A program made the position numbers and the translations under genes. The notes under the pieces are model-generated. The model saw only the letters and a program-made list of their open reading frames with translations. It ran no database searches and was not told the DNA's origin. A stretch of 64,000 nucleotides of DNA from Echinicola jeungdonensis (GTDB lineage Bacteria; Bacteroidota; Bacteroidia; Cytophagales; Cyclobacteriaceae): NCBI RefSeq assembly GCF_030409905.1, contig NZ_JAUFQT010000001.1:1882001-1946000 (forward strand), written 5' to 3'. Shown one piece after another: positions 18,599 to 27,123 of this stretch. How positions within the stretch are numbered: the first letter of the stretch is position 1; each line of letters opens with the position of its first letter.

Positions 18599-18885
18599 AA
18601 GAATTACTTAAAAATTTAAATAAAGCATTTGAAAATAAAATTCGGTTGGGAATTATGTCTGCCTTGGTGGTTAATGAGTATTTGGATTTTAATACCCTAA
18701 AGGACTTGTTGGGAGTAACTGATGGGAATTTGGCAAGTCATCTGAAATCCCTGGAAAAACGTAAATACATCACCTTCAAAAAGGAGTTTTTGGATCGAAA
18801 ACCCAACACCAAATATTCCGCTACAACTGAAGGACAAAAAGCCTTTGAAAAACATATTAAGGCCATAGAAGAATTACTGAAGTAA
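18595..18885 (+). CDS. Winged-helix transcriptional regulator (HTH_34 type)
   Basis: 96 residues starting with GTG at 18595, which overlaps the TGA of the upstream gene, so translation is coupled. A single winged-helix domain fills the protein: FENKIRLGIMSALVVNEYLDF, then LLGVTDGNLASHLKSLEKRKYI as helix-turn-helix, a wing with KTKYSATTEG-like sequence (NTKYSATTEG), and a C-terminal dimer helix. There is no sensor domain. It probably binds the two palindromes at 17957 and 18903, controlling its own operon and creD. A longer frame from 18529 exists but lies inside the upstream gene. Confidence 0.87.
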   Translation: MKELLKNLNKAFENKIRLGIMSALVVNEYLDFNTLKDLLGVTDGNLASHLKSLEKRKYITFKKEFLDRKPNTKYSATTEGQKAFEKHIKAIEELLK

Positions 18886-18902
18886 AAAAAATTTATTTAT
18901 AC

Positions 18903-18919
18903 ACTTTGAAAAACAAAGT
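18903..18919. promoter_or_regulatory. Palindromic operator 2 (ACTTTG-N5-CAAAGT)
   Basis: Same inverted repeat as at 17957, with centre AAAAA, 18 bp before the creD ATG. The shared block between the two sites runs from CACTTTG to AAAGTACTTTT. It lies in the 52-bp gap after the regulator gene, so creD may have its own regulated promoter. Confidence 0.7.
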
Positions 18920-18937
18920 ACTTTTAAAAAAAATATT

Positions 18938-20278
18938 ATGAAATCAGAAAACACATTGCTTGAGAAAATAGGCGGATGGATCAGTCATTCAGTCACCTTA
19001 AAACTTATTGTCATAACTTTTCTGGCTTTATTGCTACTAATCCCAGTTTCAATGATCGGGGAAATCATTGGCGAGCGTGAGGCCCTAAACCAAAAGGTCA
19101 CTACAGAGGTAAGTTCCAAATGGGCCGGAAGTCAGCAAATTAATGGACCGGTTTTAACTATTCCCTTGGTTTATGATTATCAGGAAAAAGAAAATACGGT
19201 GGAAATCACCAAATACCTCTACATTCTTCCCAGCTCTTTAAAAGTAAATGGAGAAATAAAACCTGAAAAATTGACTAGGGGGATATATGAGGTAGTTGTC
19301 TATAAGTCGGAATTAATGATTTCAGGGGATTTTGAACTGAACCACCCGATAGACCGAAATAATCTAAAATCCATCCGTTATGATAAAGCATTTTTGACAA
19401 TGGGAATTTCGGATTTGAAGGGAATTAAGGAACAGGTCGGTTTCAAGTGGCATGGAGAAACTTTGGAGGTTCAACCTGGATCAAGGGTTAAGGATATATT
19501 GCCTTCTGGCATTACGGCAGATCTGCCCGACCTTGAAGAAAAATTGGATCAAATGATCCCCTTTGAGCTGTCACTTAACCTTCAGGGGAGTCAAAATATG
19601 GCTTTTGTTCCCGTAGGAGGGATTACTAAGGTAGAGATTACTTCGTCCTGGAACTCTCCAAGCTTCAATGGTAATTTTTTACCCGATAGCAGAAATGTAA
19701 GTGAGGATGGCTTTAAAGCAAGCTGGAGAATATTACAGCTGAACAGAAATTTCCCCCAAAGCTGGATAGATAACAATCAAAGCAGCAACCTACAGGCCTC
19801 TGCTTTTGGGATTGACCTGATTTTGCCATTAGATCACTACCAAAAATCTATGAGGTCAGCCAAATATGCTGCCATGACAATTATTATTACTTTTTTGATT
19901 TTCTTTTTGGTAGAAATTCTGAACAATCGAAAAATCCACCCTTTTCAATATGCACTTGTAGGATTTGCACTTTGCCTGTTTTTTGTATTGTTGGTTTCTT
20001 TGACTGAACATATCCAGTTTAATCTGGCTTATTGGATTTCTGCTTTTGGAATAGTGTGTATGATCAGTCTTTATTCATTGAAAGTGTTTAAATCTTCCAA
20101 ATTAGTCGTTTTACTTGGGGTGACATTGGTTGGGGCCTTTGGCTTTTTGTTTGTTACCCTTCAGTTGACCGAGTATGCGTTATTGATGGGCAGTATTGGA
20201 TTAACTATAATTTTGGCCTTAACCATGTATTTTACCAGAAATGTGGATTGGTACAGGATCGGTGTAGGGAAGGATTGA
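18938..20278 (+). CDS. creD: CreD-family inner membrane protein
   Basis: 446 residues. One N-terminal transmembrane segment (about 18-40), a large periplasmic region (about 45-305; QQINGPVLTIPLVYDYQEKE, LPSSLKVNGEIKPEKLTRGIYEVVVYKS) and a C-terminal block of about five or six segments (YAAMTIIITFLIFFLVEILNN onwards) match CreD/Inner-membrane protein D. In other bacteria CreD is tied to envelope stress and beta-lactam response; the biochemical role is unclear. Here it is next to an HTH_34 regulator rather than CreBC. Confidence 0.9.
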   Translation: MKSENTLLEKIGGWISHSVTLKLIVITFLALLLLIPVSMIGEIIGEREALNQKVTTEVSSKWAGSQQINGPVLTIPLVYDYQEKENTVEITKYLYILPSSLKVNGEIKPEKLTRGIYEVVVYKSELMISGDFELNHPIDRNNLKSIRYDKAFLTMGISDLKGIKEQVGFKWHGETLEVQPGSRVKDILPSGITADLPDLEEKLDQMIPFELSLNLQGSQNMAFVPVGGITKVEITSSWNSPSFNGNFLPDSRNVSEDGFKASWRILQLNRNFPQSWIDNNQSSNLQASAFGIDLILPLDHYQKSMRSAKYAAMTIIITFLIFFLVEILNNRKIHPFQYALVGFALCLFFVLLVSLTEHIQFNLAYWISAFGIVCMISLYSLKVFKSSKLVVLLGVTLVGAFGFLFVTLQLTEYALLMGSIGLTIILALTMYFTRNVDWYRIGVGKD

Positions 20279-20293
20279 ACCAGGAGTATGGAG

Positions 20294-21133
20294 TTAATTT
20301 CTAATTGCTGATATTATTCTGTCTTTCCCTTTTAAGTCTTGATGTAGGCGAATATTTTGATATTTCAACTGCTCCAACAATTTCTCCAATTCTTTTCCCA
20401 AGGCTTCATTAATCTCAAAATATAATTTACCCTTGGGTTTTAAGGATTTGAGGCCTTTTTGGGCAATAGTTTTGTAGAATACCAATGGATCATCATCGGA
20501 AACAAAAAGAGCAAGCCCAGGTTCATGCTCCAAAACATTACTATGCATCCAAGCCTTTTCCAATTCCCGGACATAGGGTGGGTTGCTGACCAAAATGTCC
20601 AGGTTCCTTAATGGGATTTTATCTTTTAGAATATCCTTTTGATGAAATTCCACTTGTGCTTGCAGGTCTTCTGCATTAGCCCTGGCAATTTTCAGGGCAT
20701 CAGGGCTTACATCCAGGGCATGCACTACAGGCTGCTGCATCTCCAGGAATAATGTAATGGGGATACAGCCAGAGCCGGTCCCAATGTCCAATATTTTCAA
20801 GCCTTTTTCCGGGTTTTCCCGGATTATTAAGTGCACCAGTTCTTCCGTTTCATTTCGGGGGATCAAAACCCCAGGCTCTACTTGGAATTCTCTTCCATAA
20901 AATGGGGCCCATCCAATAATGTATTGAATAGGTTTGCCTTCTTCCAAAGCTTTTACTCCCTCTTCAAGTTCTTCAGGGTAAGGTCCAATTGATTTATCCC
21001 TGATAATATCTGCCCGGCTGATGTCTAAATAATGTTCCAATAACCAAAAGACTAATTGTTGGGCTTCTGGTTTGGGGTATTTTTTTTGGACCCTTGTAAG
21101 CAAATCTTGATACAACTTCCGGATGGCAATCAT
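20294..21133 (-). CDS. prmC: Release factor glutamine methyltransferase
   Basis: 279 residues. PrmC methylates the Gln of the GGQ motif of release factors. The SAM-binding loop is ILDIGTGSGCIPITL (about 115-129) and the catalytic NPPYV is at about 184-188. The N-terminal helical domain (residues 1-85) is present. Its substrate gene prfA lies about 1.1 kb away on the same strand, with two unrelated genes between. It is convergent with creD, with 15 bp between them. Confidence 0.95.
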   Translation of the reverse strand: MIAIRKLYQDLLTRVQKKYPKPEAQQLVFWLLEHYLDISRADIIRDKSIGPYPEELEEGVKALEEGKPIQYIIGWAPFYGREFQVEPGVLIPRNETEELVHLIIRENPEKGLKILDIGTGSGCIPITLFLEMQQPVVHALDVSPDALKIARANAEDLQAQVEFHQKDILKDKIPLRNLDILVSNPPYVRELEKAWMHSNVLEHEPGLALFVSDDDPLVFYKTIAQKGLKSLKPKGKLYFEINEALGKELEKLLEQLKYQNIRLHQDLKGKDRIISAIRN

Positions 21134-21245
21134 TACATGTAATCTATTTTAGGGTAAGTTCCCTGGGAAAGGATGGGGTATAACTTTTTCCAATTTTAGG
21201 AAAAAAAAAGGTGATTGCCGAAAGGTGGGGGGAAAAGGTGGAGCA

Positions 21246-21461
21246 TTACTTCCATCTTCCTTTTTTCTGATGTTTCGGATGGATTCCAAAATATTTTTTG
21301 ACCTGTCCAGGAGGCATCTTTTTACTTCTTTTTTTATGATGGTAGTGACTTCTATGATGTTGGTAATCATAGACAACACAGGAAGAAAAGAGAAAACTGC
21401 TGCCCATTATAAAGGCCATTAGGATTAAAGATTTTTGGAATGTTTTAATCATATTGGTCAT
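21246..21461 (-). CDS. Small basic, His-rich lipoprotein
   Basis: 71 residues (or 68 from the second ATG, MIKTFQ). The signal peptide ends FLFSSC, with Cys27. The mature part is only about 44 residues, very basic and His-rich (YDYQHHRSHYHHKKRSKK), and then MPPGQVKKYFGIHPKHQKKG. The MPPGQ-K-K-xG tail recurs in small Bacteroidota lipoproteins, sometimes mislabelled quinol oxidase subunit 4. The function is unknown; metal or anionic surface binding is possible from composition only. Confidence 0.65.
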   Translation of the reverse strand: MTNMIKTFQKSLILMAFIMGSSFLFSSCVVYDYQHHRSHYHHKKRSKKMPPGQVKKYFGIHPKHQKKGRWK

Positions 21462-21527
21462 TGGGCAATTTTTAGACCAAAATTCCTTTTCTCTGTAATA
21501 GGTGAATTAAGCTTGGAAAATTTAAGC

Positions 21528-22058
21528 TTAACTTTTTAAATTTTCCCGTAAGAATACATATTGATATAAATCCCCTACTTTTCCAGCTTTGATGAATCCG
21601 CCCTTAAGGATGGCTTCTTCTTCAAATCCAGCTTTTTCCAATACCCGCATGCAGGCAATGTTGAAATCGTACACGGGGGTGTAAATCCTCTGCACTGGAA
21701 ATTTGGCAAATAAATGACTCACAAATAGTTTAACTGCTTCGGTAGCTATTCCTTTACCCCAAAATCGCTCCCCTACCCAAAATGACAATTCCATATTCGT
21801 CTTTAATTCGTCTTTTCCAATTTCTACCCCAATGGATCCAACCAACTCTCCGTTTTTTTCAATGGCCATGTTTTGGGGGGGATTGAATTTGATGTTATGC
21901 TCAATCCAAAAACGTGCATCATGTATAGTGTAAGGCTGCGGGAAACTGTCCTTAAGGCTTTTGGCTATTGCCGGATTGTTTGCAAGAGGATACAGTTTGT
22001 GGAAATGCTGACCTCCCCAGGAAACCAGTTCCACTCCATTTTCGCCTTTAATTCTCAT
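21528..22058 (-). CDS. GNAT acetyltransferase (RimJ/RimL type)
   Basis: 176 residues from the ATG at 22058 (MRIKGENGVELVSWGGQHF); the frame is open 13 more codons, with only a TTG. The acetyl-CoA motif A is ELSFWVGERFWGKGIATEAVKLF, followed by RIYTPVYDFNIACMRVLEKAGF, which is typical of ribosomal-protein-type N-acetyltransferases. The acceptor is unknown. It stands alone on the minus strand. Confidence 0.88.
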   Translation of the reverse strand: MRIKGENGVELVSWGGQHFHKLYPLANNPAIAKSLKDSFPQPYTIHDARFWIEHNIKFNPPQNMAIEKNGELVGSIGVEIGKDELKTNMELSFWVGERFWGKGIATEAVKLFVSHLFAKFPVQRIYTPVYDFNIACMRVLEKAGFEEEAILKGGFIKAGKVGDLYQYVFLRENLKS

Positions 22059-22231
22059 ATTAGGTATAATTGGTTTGTAGTGTTTCAGATAAACCAATAA
22101 TTAGTGCATATTTCATACCTAAAATGTATTTCGGGCTAATTATTTTTCAAATAAAAATGGCAGCAGGTGCGTAATAAATTTTGGAGGGATTTATAATTAA
22201 AAATTATTAGTCAATGAGCTAAAAAATGAAG

Positions 22232-22277
22232 AAAAAATAGTGGCATGGAGAATTATTTCTCCATGCCACTATTTTTT
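22232..22277 (-). terminator. Rho-independent terminator overlapping the 3' end of prfA
   Basis: A perfect 20-bp stem (22232-22251 with 22258-22277) and a 6-nt loop. On the minus strand the first arm is made of the last codons of prfA (KNSGMEK) and the TAA stop lies in the loop. The second arm ends in T6, with more T beyond. Confidence 0.92.
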
Positions 22278-23329
22278 AACCTTTCGGCATTTTCTGCAAA
22301 GCGAAGAGCACTTATAAATTCTTCAATATTCCCTTCCATAATATCGGGAAGGTTGTATACGGTTTTATTGATTCTATGGTCAGTTACCCTACTTTGAGGA
22401 TAATTATAAGTTCGGATTTTGTCCGAACGGTCTCCACTGCCTACCATTGACCTTCTTTGAGCGCCTACAGCTTCATTGTGCTTAGCCAGTTCAATTTCAT
22501 AAATCCTGGAACGGAGCACCTTTAAGGCTTTTTCAAAATTTTTGATCTGGGATTTTTGATCCTGACATGTAACAACAATTCCGGAGGGTTCGTGGGTTAA
22601 CCTTACTGCCGAATAAGTGGTGTTGACGGATTGTCCACCTGGGCCAGAGGAACAATAGGTGTCTTTTCGGACATCATTCATGTCGATCTCCACATCCACA
22701 TCTTCCATTTCCGGAAGGACGGCCACTGTTGCAGCAGAAGTGTGGACCCTGCCTTGTGTTTCGGTTGCCGGAACCCTTTGTACCCGGTGAACGCCGGATT
22801 CATATTTTAGCTTGCCATACACATCAGCACCCGAAACAGTGCTAATAATTTCTTTATAGCCTCCAGCTGATCCAAAAGTCAAATCAAGAATTGTGAGATT
22901 CCATCCTTGCTTTTCGCAAAACCGCTGGTACATGCGAAAAAGGTCACCAGCAAAAATGGCTGCCTCATCCCCACCAGTTCCACTCCTGATTTCAAGGATA
23001 CAATCCTTAGAATCATTTGGATCTTTTGGAATCAGCATTTGTTTTAAATCCTTCTCCAGGACTACTTGTCGGTTTTTTAGTTCATCTAGTTCAGCCTTTG
23101 CCATTTCCCGGAAATCCGGGTCTTTTTCATTTTCCAAGATTTCTTTTGAACTGTCAATGTTTTCAAGCACCAACTTATATTCATTGTAGGCCTCAATAAT
23201 TTTTTCCAGGTCTTTGTATTCCTTGGTCAGTTTTGTGTAATTATTCATATCCGACATGGCATCCGGCTGAATAATCAACTGCCCCACTTCCTCAAATCGT
23301 TCTTTTATGGCCTCTAATTTGTCAAGCAT
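22253..23329 (-). CDS. prfA: Peptide chain release factor 1
   Basis: 358 residues. RF1 recognises UAA/UAG and triggers hydrolysis of peptidyl-tRNA. The stop-codon-reading tripeptide is PAT (RVPATETQG), which separates it from RF2. The catalytic GGQ is in [16 protein letters not shown]. Its last seven codons form half of the terminator stem. A -7-like box (TAATTTTG on the minus strand, 23359-23352) lies about 22 bp upstream of the start. Confidence 0.98.
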   Translation of the reverse strand: MLDKLEAIKERFEEVGQLIIQPDAMSDMNNYTKLTKEYKDLEKIIEAYNEYKLVLENIDSSKEILENEKDPDFREMAKAELDELKNRQVVLEKDLKQMLIPKDPNDSKDCILEIRSGTGGDEAAIFAGDLFRMYQRFCEKQGWNLTILDLTFGSAGGYKEIISTVSGADVYGKLKYESGVHRVQRVPATETQGRVHTSAATVAVLPEMEDVDVEIDMNDVRKDTYCSSGPGGQSVNTTYSAVRLTHEPSGIVVTCQDQKSQIKNFEKALKVLRSRIYEIELAKHNEAVGAQRRSMVGSGDRSDKIRTYNYPQSRVTDHRINKTVYNLPDIMEGNIEEFISALRFAENAERLKNSGMEK

Positions 23330-23481
23330 AGTAATTGAGTTTTTCGAAGAACAAAATTAGTAAAATTAGCGGTAATTCGATGGAGCCATAAAAAGGAGTG
23401 GCGGAAGAACACTTTTAAAACTTTTTGGATGGTATTTATAAAATCGGTTATTTTTAACCTTTAATCACTGAATGATCCTTT

Positions 23482-24135
23482 ATGAAAATATATTTCAACT
23501 TAATATCGCTTGTGTTTTTCCTCTGGGCCTGCAATTCCGGAAAAAAGGTAGAAAAAGAGGTCTTGGAGGAGGTCAACCAATCCATGGAAATAAAGAAAGT
23601 CAGTGAGGCCGAAATTCTCAATGAATCCCTGAAATGGGGAAATGAAATTGCTGAGGAAGCACAAAAAGAGTTGATGTCTGCCCTTCAAAAGGCAATAGCG
23701 GATAAAGGTGTAAGTGGAGCTATTGAATATTGTAATGCTCAAGCTTTTCCTTTGGTAGAGAAGGTGGGTGAAAAACATGGGGTGGAAGTGAGCCGTGTTT
23801 CCCATAATTATCGCAATCCAGCTGACCAACCCAATGAAATGGAGGCCATGTTATTGGATGCTTATGAATATAATGAGGAAAATGGGATAGAGAGCAAGCC
23901 CAATATCCAAGAGATAGATGGAGGGGAGGTTTTACTGTACACAAAAGCCATAAAGATTCCTGGTGGACTTTGCTTAAACTGTCATGGGGAACCAGGGAAA
24001 GATATTTCTGCAGAAACCTTAATGAAATTGGATGAATTATATCCAAAAGATAAGGCTAAAGGGCATAAAGTTGGAGATCTAAGAGGAATATGGAGTATTG
24101 CAATTCCTAAAAAAGAAGTGGTAAAGCGACTATAA
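23482..24135 (+). CDS. DUF3365 (Tll0287-like) heme-binding lipoprotein
   Basis: 217 residues. The signal peptide ends FLWAC, with lipobox Cys17. The domain of about 150 residues has IEYCNAQAFPLVEKVGEKHG, VSRVSHNYRNPADQPNE, then a class-c heme motif LCLNCHG (CxxCH, about residues 159-163) and LRGIWSIAIPKK at the end. Tll0287-like proteins bind a single heme c and are thought to sense redox state or carry electrons in the periplasm. There is no redox partner gene beside it. Confidence 0.88.
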   Translation: MKIYFNLISLVFFLWACNSGKKVEKEVLEEVNQSMEIKKVSEAEILNESLKWGNEIAEEAQKELMSALQKAIADKGVSGAIEYCNAQAFPLVEKVGEKHGVEVSRVSHNYRNPADQPNEMEAMLLDAYEYNEENGIESKPNIQEIDGGEVLLYTKAIKIPGGLCLNCHGEPGKDISAETLMKLDELYPKDKAKGHKVGDLRGIWSIAIPKKEVVKRL

Positions 24136-24296
24136 TAAAAGTCCTGAGACGAAGGATTTTGAGAAATTAAATTCCTGTGAACATCCTTTCTTCATATCAG
24201 CTAGTAAAACTTAACCAAGGGAGGAGAATTAACAAGAGGGGAAAATAAAGAGGAAAAAATGGCGTTTGATTTGTCTTATTTCTGGCTCCCCAAATG

Positions 24297-24986
24297 CTAA
24301 ATACCATATTTTGATTTCTTCAAAGGGTAAGATTTCCACATAATATTAAGTTGCAACTCATTAAACTTTTCTTCAATTTGCATTTCCCCAATCCAAAATG
24401 GCTTGAGGGACTTGAAAGTAACCAACCCTTCATTATTCACTTCTACAAAGGTGGCATATTGTACCTCGATCCATTGGCTCTCTTTATCGATTTTCATTTC
24501 GATCAGGCTTTTTTCGGGAGCATGTAACTGCAGTGAACCTTTTGGAAACCATTTTTTTAATTCCCCGGACCGGGCAGGGAAATATCGCATTGGTCCATCA
24601 AATAGGACAATGTTTAGGGATTCCAGCTTTTCAGTCAGGGAAAAGGCTTCACGGTGGTCAAAACCGAGGATATTGACTGCAGTATGTTTAGAAGCGATTA
24701 GAAATTGCAAACCCTCCTCCAGATAATTGTTGGTTTGGACTGAAAGGAACTTTACAGGGTATTGTTCTTCTAAAAGTTGGAGATTTTGTTTTTGAAAATT
24801 TGGAGAAGCCAATATTACATCCACTTTGATTCCCCAGGACAAAACCCGGTCCAATGCATTTTCTGCCACAAGTACCGTGGGTACCCATTCCAACAAAGAG
24901 GAAATTTGATCAAATTGGAAATCTTGAGCATCCAAAATTAGCAAGGCAGGTTCTTGTTGGTCTTTGACTATATGGTGTGAAGACAT
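24297..24986 (-). CDS. Thiamine pyrophosphokinase-like protein with degenerate active site
   Basis: 229 residues. The layout recalls the Bacteroidota thiamine-diphosphokinase-like family: EPALLILDAQDF start, then VPTVLVAENALDRVLSWGIKVDVILASPNF where true enzymes have DVILGDLDS, VNILGFDHREAF where enzymes have a GxRxDH-like loop, and a C-terminal beta-sandwich-like part ending FNELQLNIMWKSYPLKK. The acidic metal-binding residues of the kinase loop are replaced (ASPNF), so catalysis is doubtful. The assignment is a moderate inference; it could be an unrelated Rossmann-like protein. Confidence 0.5.
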   Translation of the reverse strand: MSSHHIVKDQQEPALLILDAQDFQFDQISSLLEWVPTVLVAENALDRVLSWGIKVDVILASPNFQKQNLQLLEEQYPVKFLSVQTNNYLEEGLQFLIASKHTAVNILGFDHREAFSLTEKLESLNIVLFDGPMRYFPARSGELKKWFPKGSLQLHAPEKSLIEMKIDKESQWIEVQYATFVEVNNEGLVTFKSLKPFWIGEMQIEEKFNELQLNIMWKSYPLKKSKYGI

Positions 24987-25213
24987 GAATGTTTTCAGAT
25001 TTTTTTCAAAGGTACAATAAAGTTAGTGTATTTATGGGGGGTGATTTTTTGAAAGAAGAGCATCCTTGCGATTGGGTTCGCCAATAAATGCCAGTTTTTT
25101 TTTACTTTTAAGGCTTCAATTTCGTAAACCCAACTGGGTTTGAAGCCCAATTGGAGGAAAAGATGTACTTGTTTATTGAAATAAGTGGCACTTAAACACT
25201 AAAATTAAAAACC

Positions 25214-25726
25214 ATGGCATTATCAAAACCAATCAATTTTAAAAGGTGGATCGATGAAAACCGTCATTTGCTCAAACCACCAGTAGGTAACCAGCAGGTT
25301 TACAAAGGAAATGAAGATTTTATTGTCATGGTGGTAGGGGGACCCAATGCGCGGAAAGATTACCATTATAATGAAGGTGAGGAGTTTTTTTTCCAAATGG
25401 AAGGGGATATTGTGTTGAAGGTTATTGAGGATGGAAAGCCTAAGGATATAGAAATCAAGGAGGGAGAAATATTTCTTCTGCCTCCCAAAGTTCCTCACAG
25501 CCCAAGAAGGCCTGCCAACACCGTTGGGTTAGTCTTTGAACGGTATAGGCGTCCTGGGGAAAAGGATGGTTTTATCTGGTATTGTGAAAATTGTCATAAC
25601 AAGTTATTTGAGGAATATGAGGAGATCAATGATATAGTAAAGCAATTGCCCCCCATCATGGAAAAGTTTTGGAGCAATCCGGACCATACTACCTGTGATG
25701 AATGTGGGACAGTGATGGAGAAATGA
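25214..25726 (+). CDS. haaO: 3-hydroxyanthranilate 3,4-dioxygenase
   Basis: 170 residues. It opens the 3-hydroxyanthranilate ring to give the quinolinate precursor. The cupin metal site is KDYHYNEGEEFFFQMEGDIVLKV (His and Glu ligands, about residues 53-75) and PPKVPHSPRRPANTVGLV (third His). A C-terminal rubredoxin-like zinc/iron site has two CxxC pairs (WYCENCHNK and TTCDECGTV), as in bacterial HAO. First of three kynurenine genes. Confidence 0.96.
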   Translation: MALSKPINFKRWIDENRHLLKPPVGNQQVYKGNEDFIVMVVGGPNARKDYHYNEGEEFFFQMEGDIVLKVIEDGKPKDIEIKEGEIFLLPPKVPHSPRRPANTVGLVFERYRRPGEKDGFIWYCENCHNKLFEEYEEINDIVKQLPPIMEKFWSNPDHTTCDECGTVMEK

Positions 25727-25790
25727 TAGGGCGACCTGAGAATGGCTATTAGAAACTGTTGAAACGTTGCATGATCTAAATTAGGGAAGG

Positions 25791-27077
25791 ATGACATTGC
25801 CCAATTACCAATATTCAAAGGAATTTGCACGGGAAATGGATAAAAAAGACCCCTTAAGGAAATTTAAAGATCGATTTATTTTTCCAAAGGTGGGAGGGAG
25901 AGAAGCCATTTACTTTTGTGGTAATTCTCTTGGCTTACAACCCAAGGCTGTGAAAGAATATGTTCAAAAAGAACTGGTCCAATGGGGGGATAAGGCGGTA
26001 GATGGCCATTTTGATGGAGAGCAACCTTGGTTTAATGTTCACGAAAGGGCGAAAAAGGCGCTAGCTCATATTATTGGGGCCCGGGAACATGAGGTGGTGG
26101 CTATGAATAGTCTTACTTGCAACCTTCACCAATTGATGGTGTCTTTTTATCAGCCAACTGGTGAAAGGTTTAAAATCATTACCGAAGCAGGAGCCTTTCC
26201 TTCCGATATGTATATGTTGGAAAGCCAGGTAAATTTCCATGGTTTTAGCCCAGAGGAGGCTATTATAGAGCTTTCTCCCAGGGATGGCGAACATACCCTG
26301 AGGACCAAGGATATCATTGATGCTATTGAAAAAAATGCAAATGATCTAGCATTGGTTATGATGTCAGGCTTGCAATATTATACCGGGCAAGTATTTGATA
26401 TGCAACAAATCACTCAAGCAGGTCATCGGGCGGGGGCTATGGTGGGTTTTGATTTGGCGCATGCTGCAGGAAATGTTCTCCTCCACCTACATGACTGGGA
26501 AGTTGATTTTGCCTCCTGGTGTAGTTACAAATACCTTAATTCGGGCCCGGGAAATGTTTCAGGGATTTTTGTTCATGAAAAATATGCCGATCAACCTGGC
26601 CTTAAACGGTTTGCTGGTTGGTGGGGGCATGTTGAGGAGGAGCGTTTTCAAATGGAAAAAGGCTTTAAACCCATGTATGGTGCAGATGGTTGGCAAGTTT
26701 CGAATGGAAATGTACTGGGAATGGCTGCCCATCAAGCTTCCTTGGATATATTTTATGAGGCAAATATTCATCAATTAAGAAAGAAAAGTGAACTATTGAC
26801 CGGTTATTTGGATTTTCTTATACGGGAAATTGGTGGCCAAAATGGGGTGTTGGAAATCATCACCCCAAAAGAACTTGATCAAAGGGGTTGCCAGTTGTCC
26901 TTGCTTGTCCACAAAGGTGGAAAGGCAGTATTTGATGAGCTATATCAACATGGAATTGTTGGGGACTGGCGAAATCCCAATGTTATTAGAATAGCTCCCA
27001 CTCCCTTGTATAACAGTTTTGAAGAGGTGTTTCGATTTGCAGAGATATTGAATCAATCCTTGGATAAATTTGCTTAA
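25791..27077 (+). CDS. kynU: Kynureninase
   Basis: 428 residues. A PLP enzyme that cleaves 3-hydroxykynurenine to 3-hydroxyanthranilate plus alanine. Family marks: IYFCGNSLGLQPK (about 40-52), AMVGFDLAHAAGNVLLHLHDWEVDFASWCSYKYLNSGPGN (split here for reading; the PLP Lys is in WCSYKYLNSGPG), and FKPMYGADGWQVSNGN. It lies 64 bp downstream of haaO and 46 bp upstream of kmo. Confidence 0.97.
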   Translation: MTLPNYQYSKEFAREMDKKDPLRKFKDRFIFPKVGGREAIYFCGNSLGLQPKAVKEYVQKELVQWGDKAVDGHFDGEQPWFNVHERAKKALAHIIGAREHEVVAMNSLTCNLHQLMVSFYQPTGERFKIITEAGAFPSDMYMLESQVNFHGFSPEEAIIELSPRDGEHTLRTKDIIDAIEKNANDLALVMMSGLQYYTGQVFDMQQITQAGHRAGAMVGFDLAHAAGNVLLHLHDWEVDFASWCSYKYLNSGPGNVSGIFVHEKYADQPGLKRFAGWWGHVEEERFQMEKGFKPMYGADGWQVSNGNVLGMAAHQASLDIFYEANIHQLRKKSELLTGYLDFLIREIGGQNGVLEIITPKELDQRGCQLSLLVHKGGKAVFDELYQHGIVGDWRNPNVIRIAPTPLYNSFEEVFRFAEILNQSLDKFA

Positions 27078-27123
27078 TATATCAAAACCTATAGTATACA
27101 ACCTATTAAACTGAACTGTGTTA

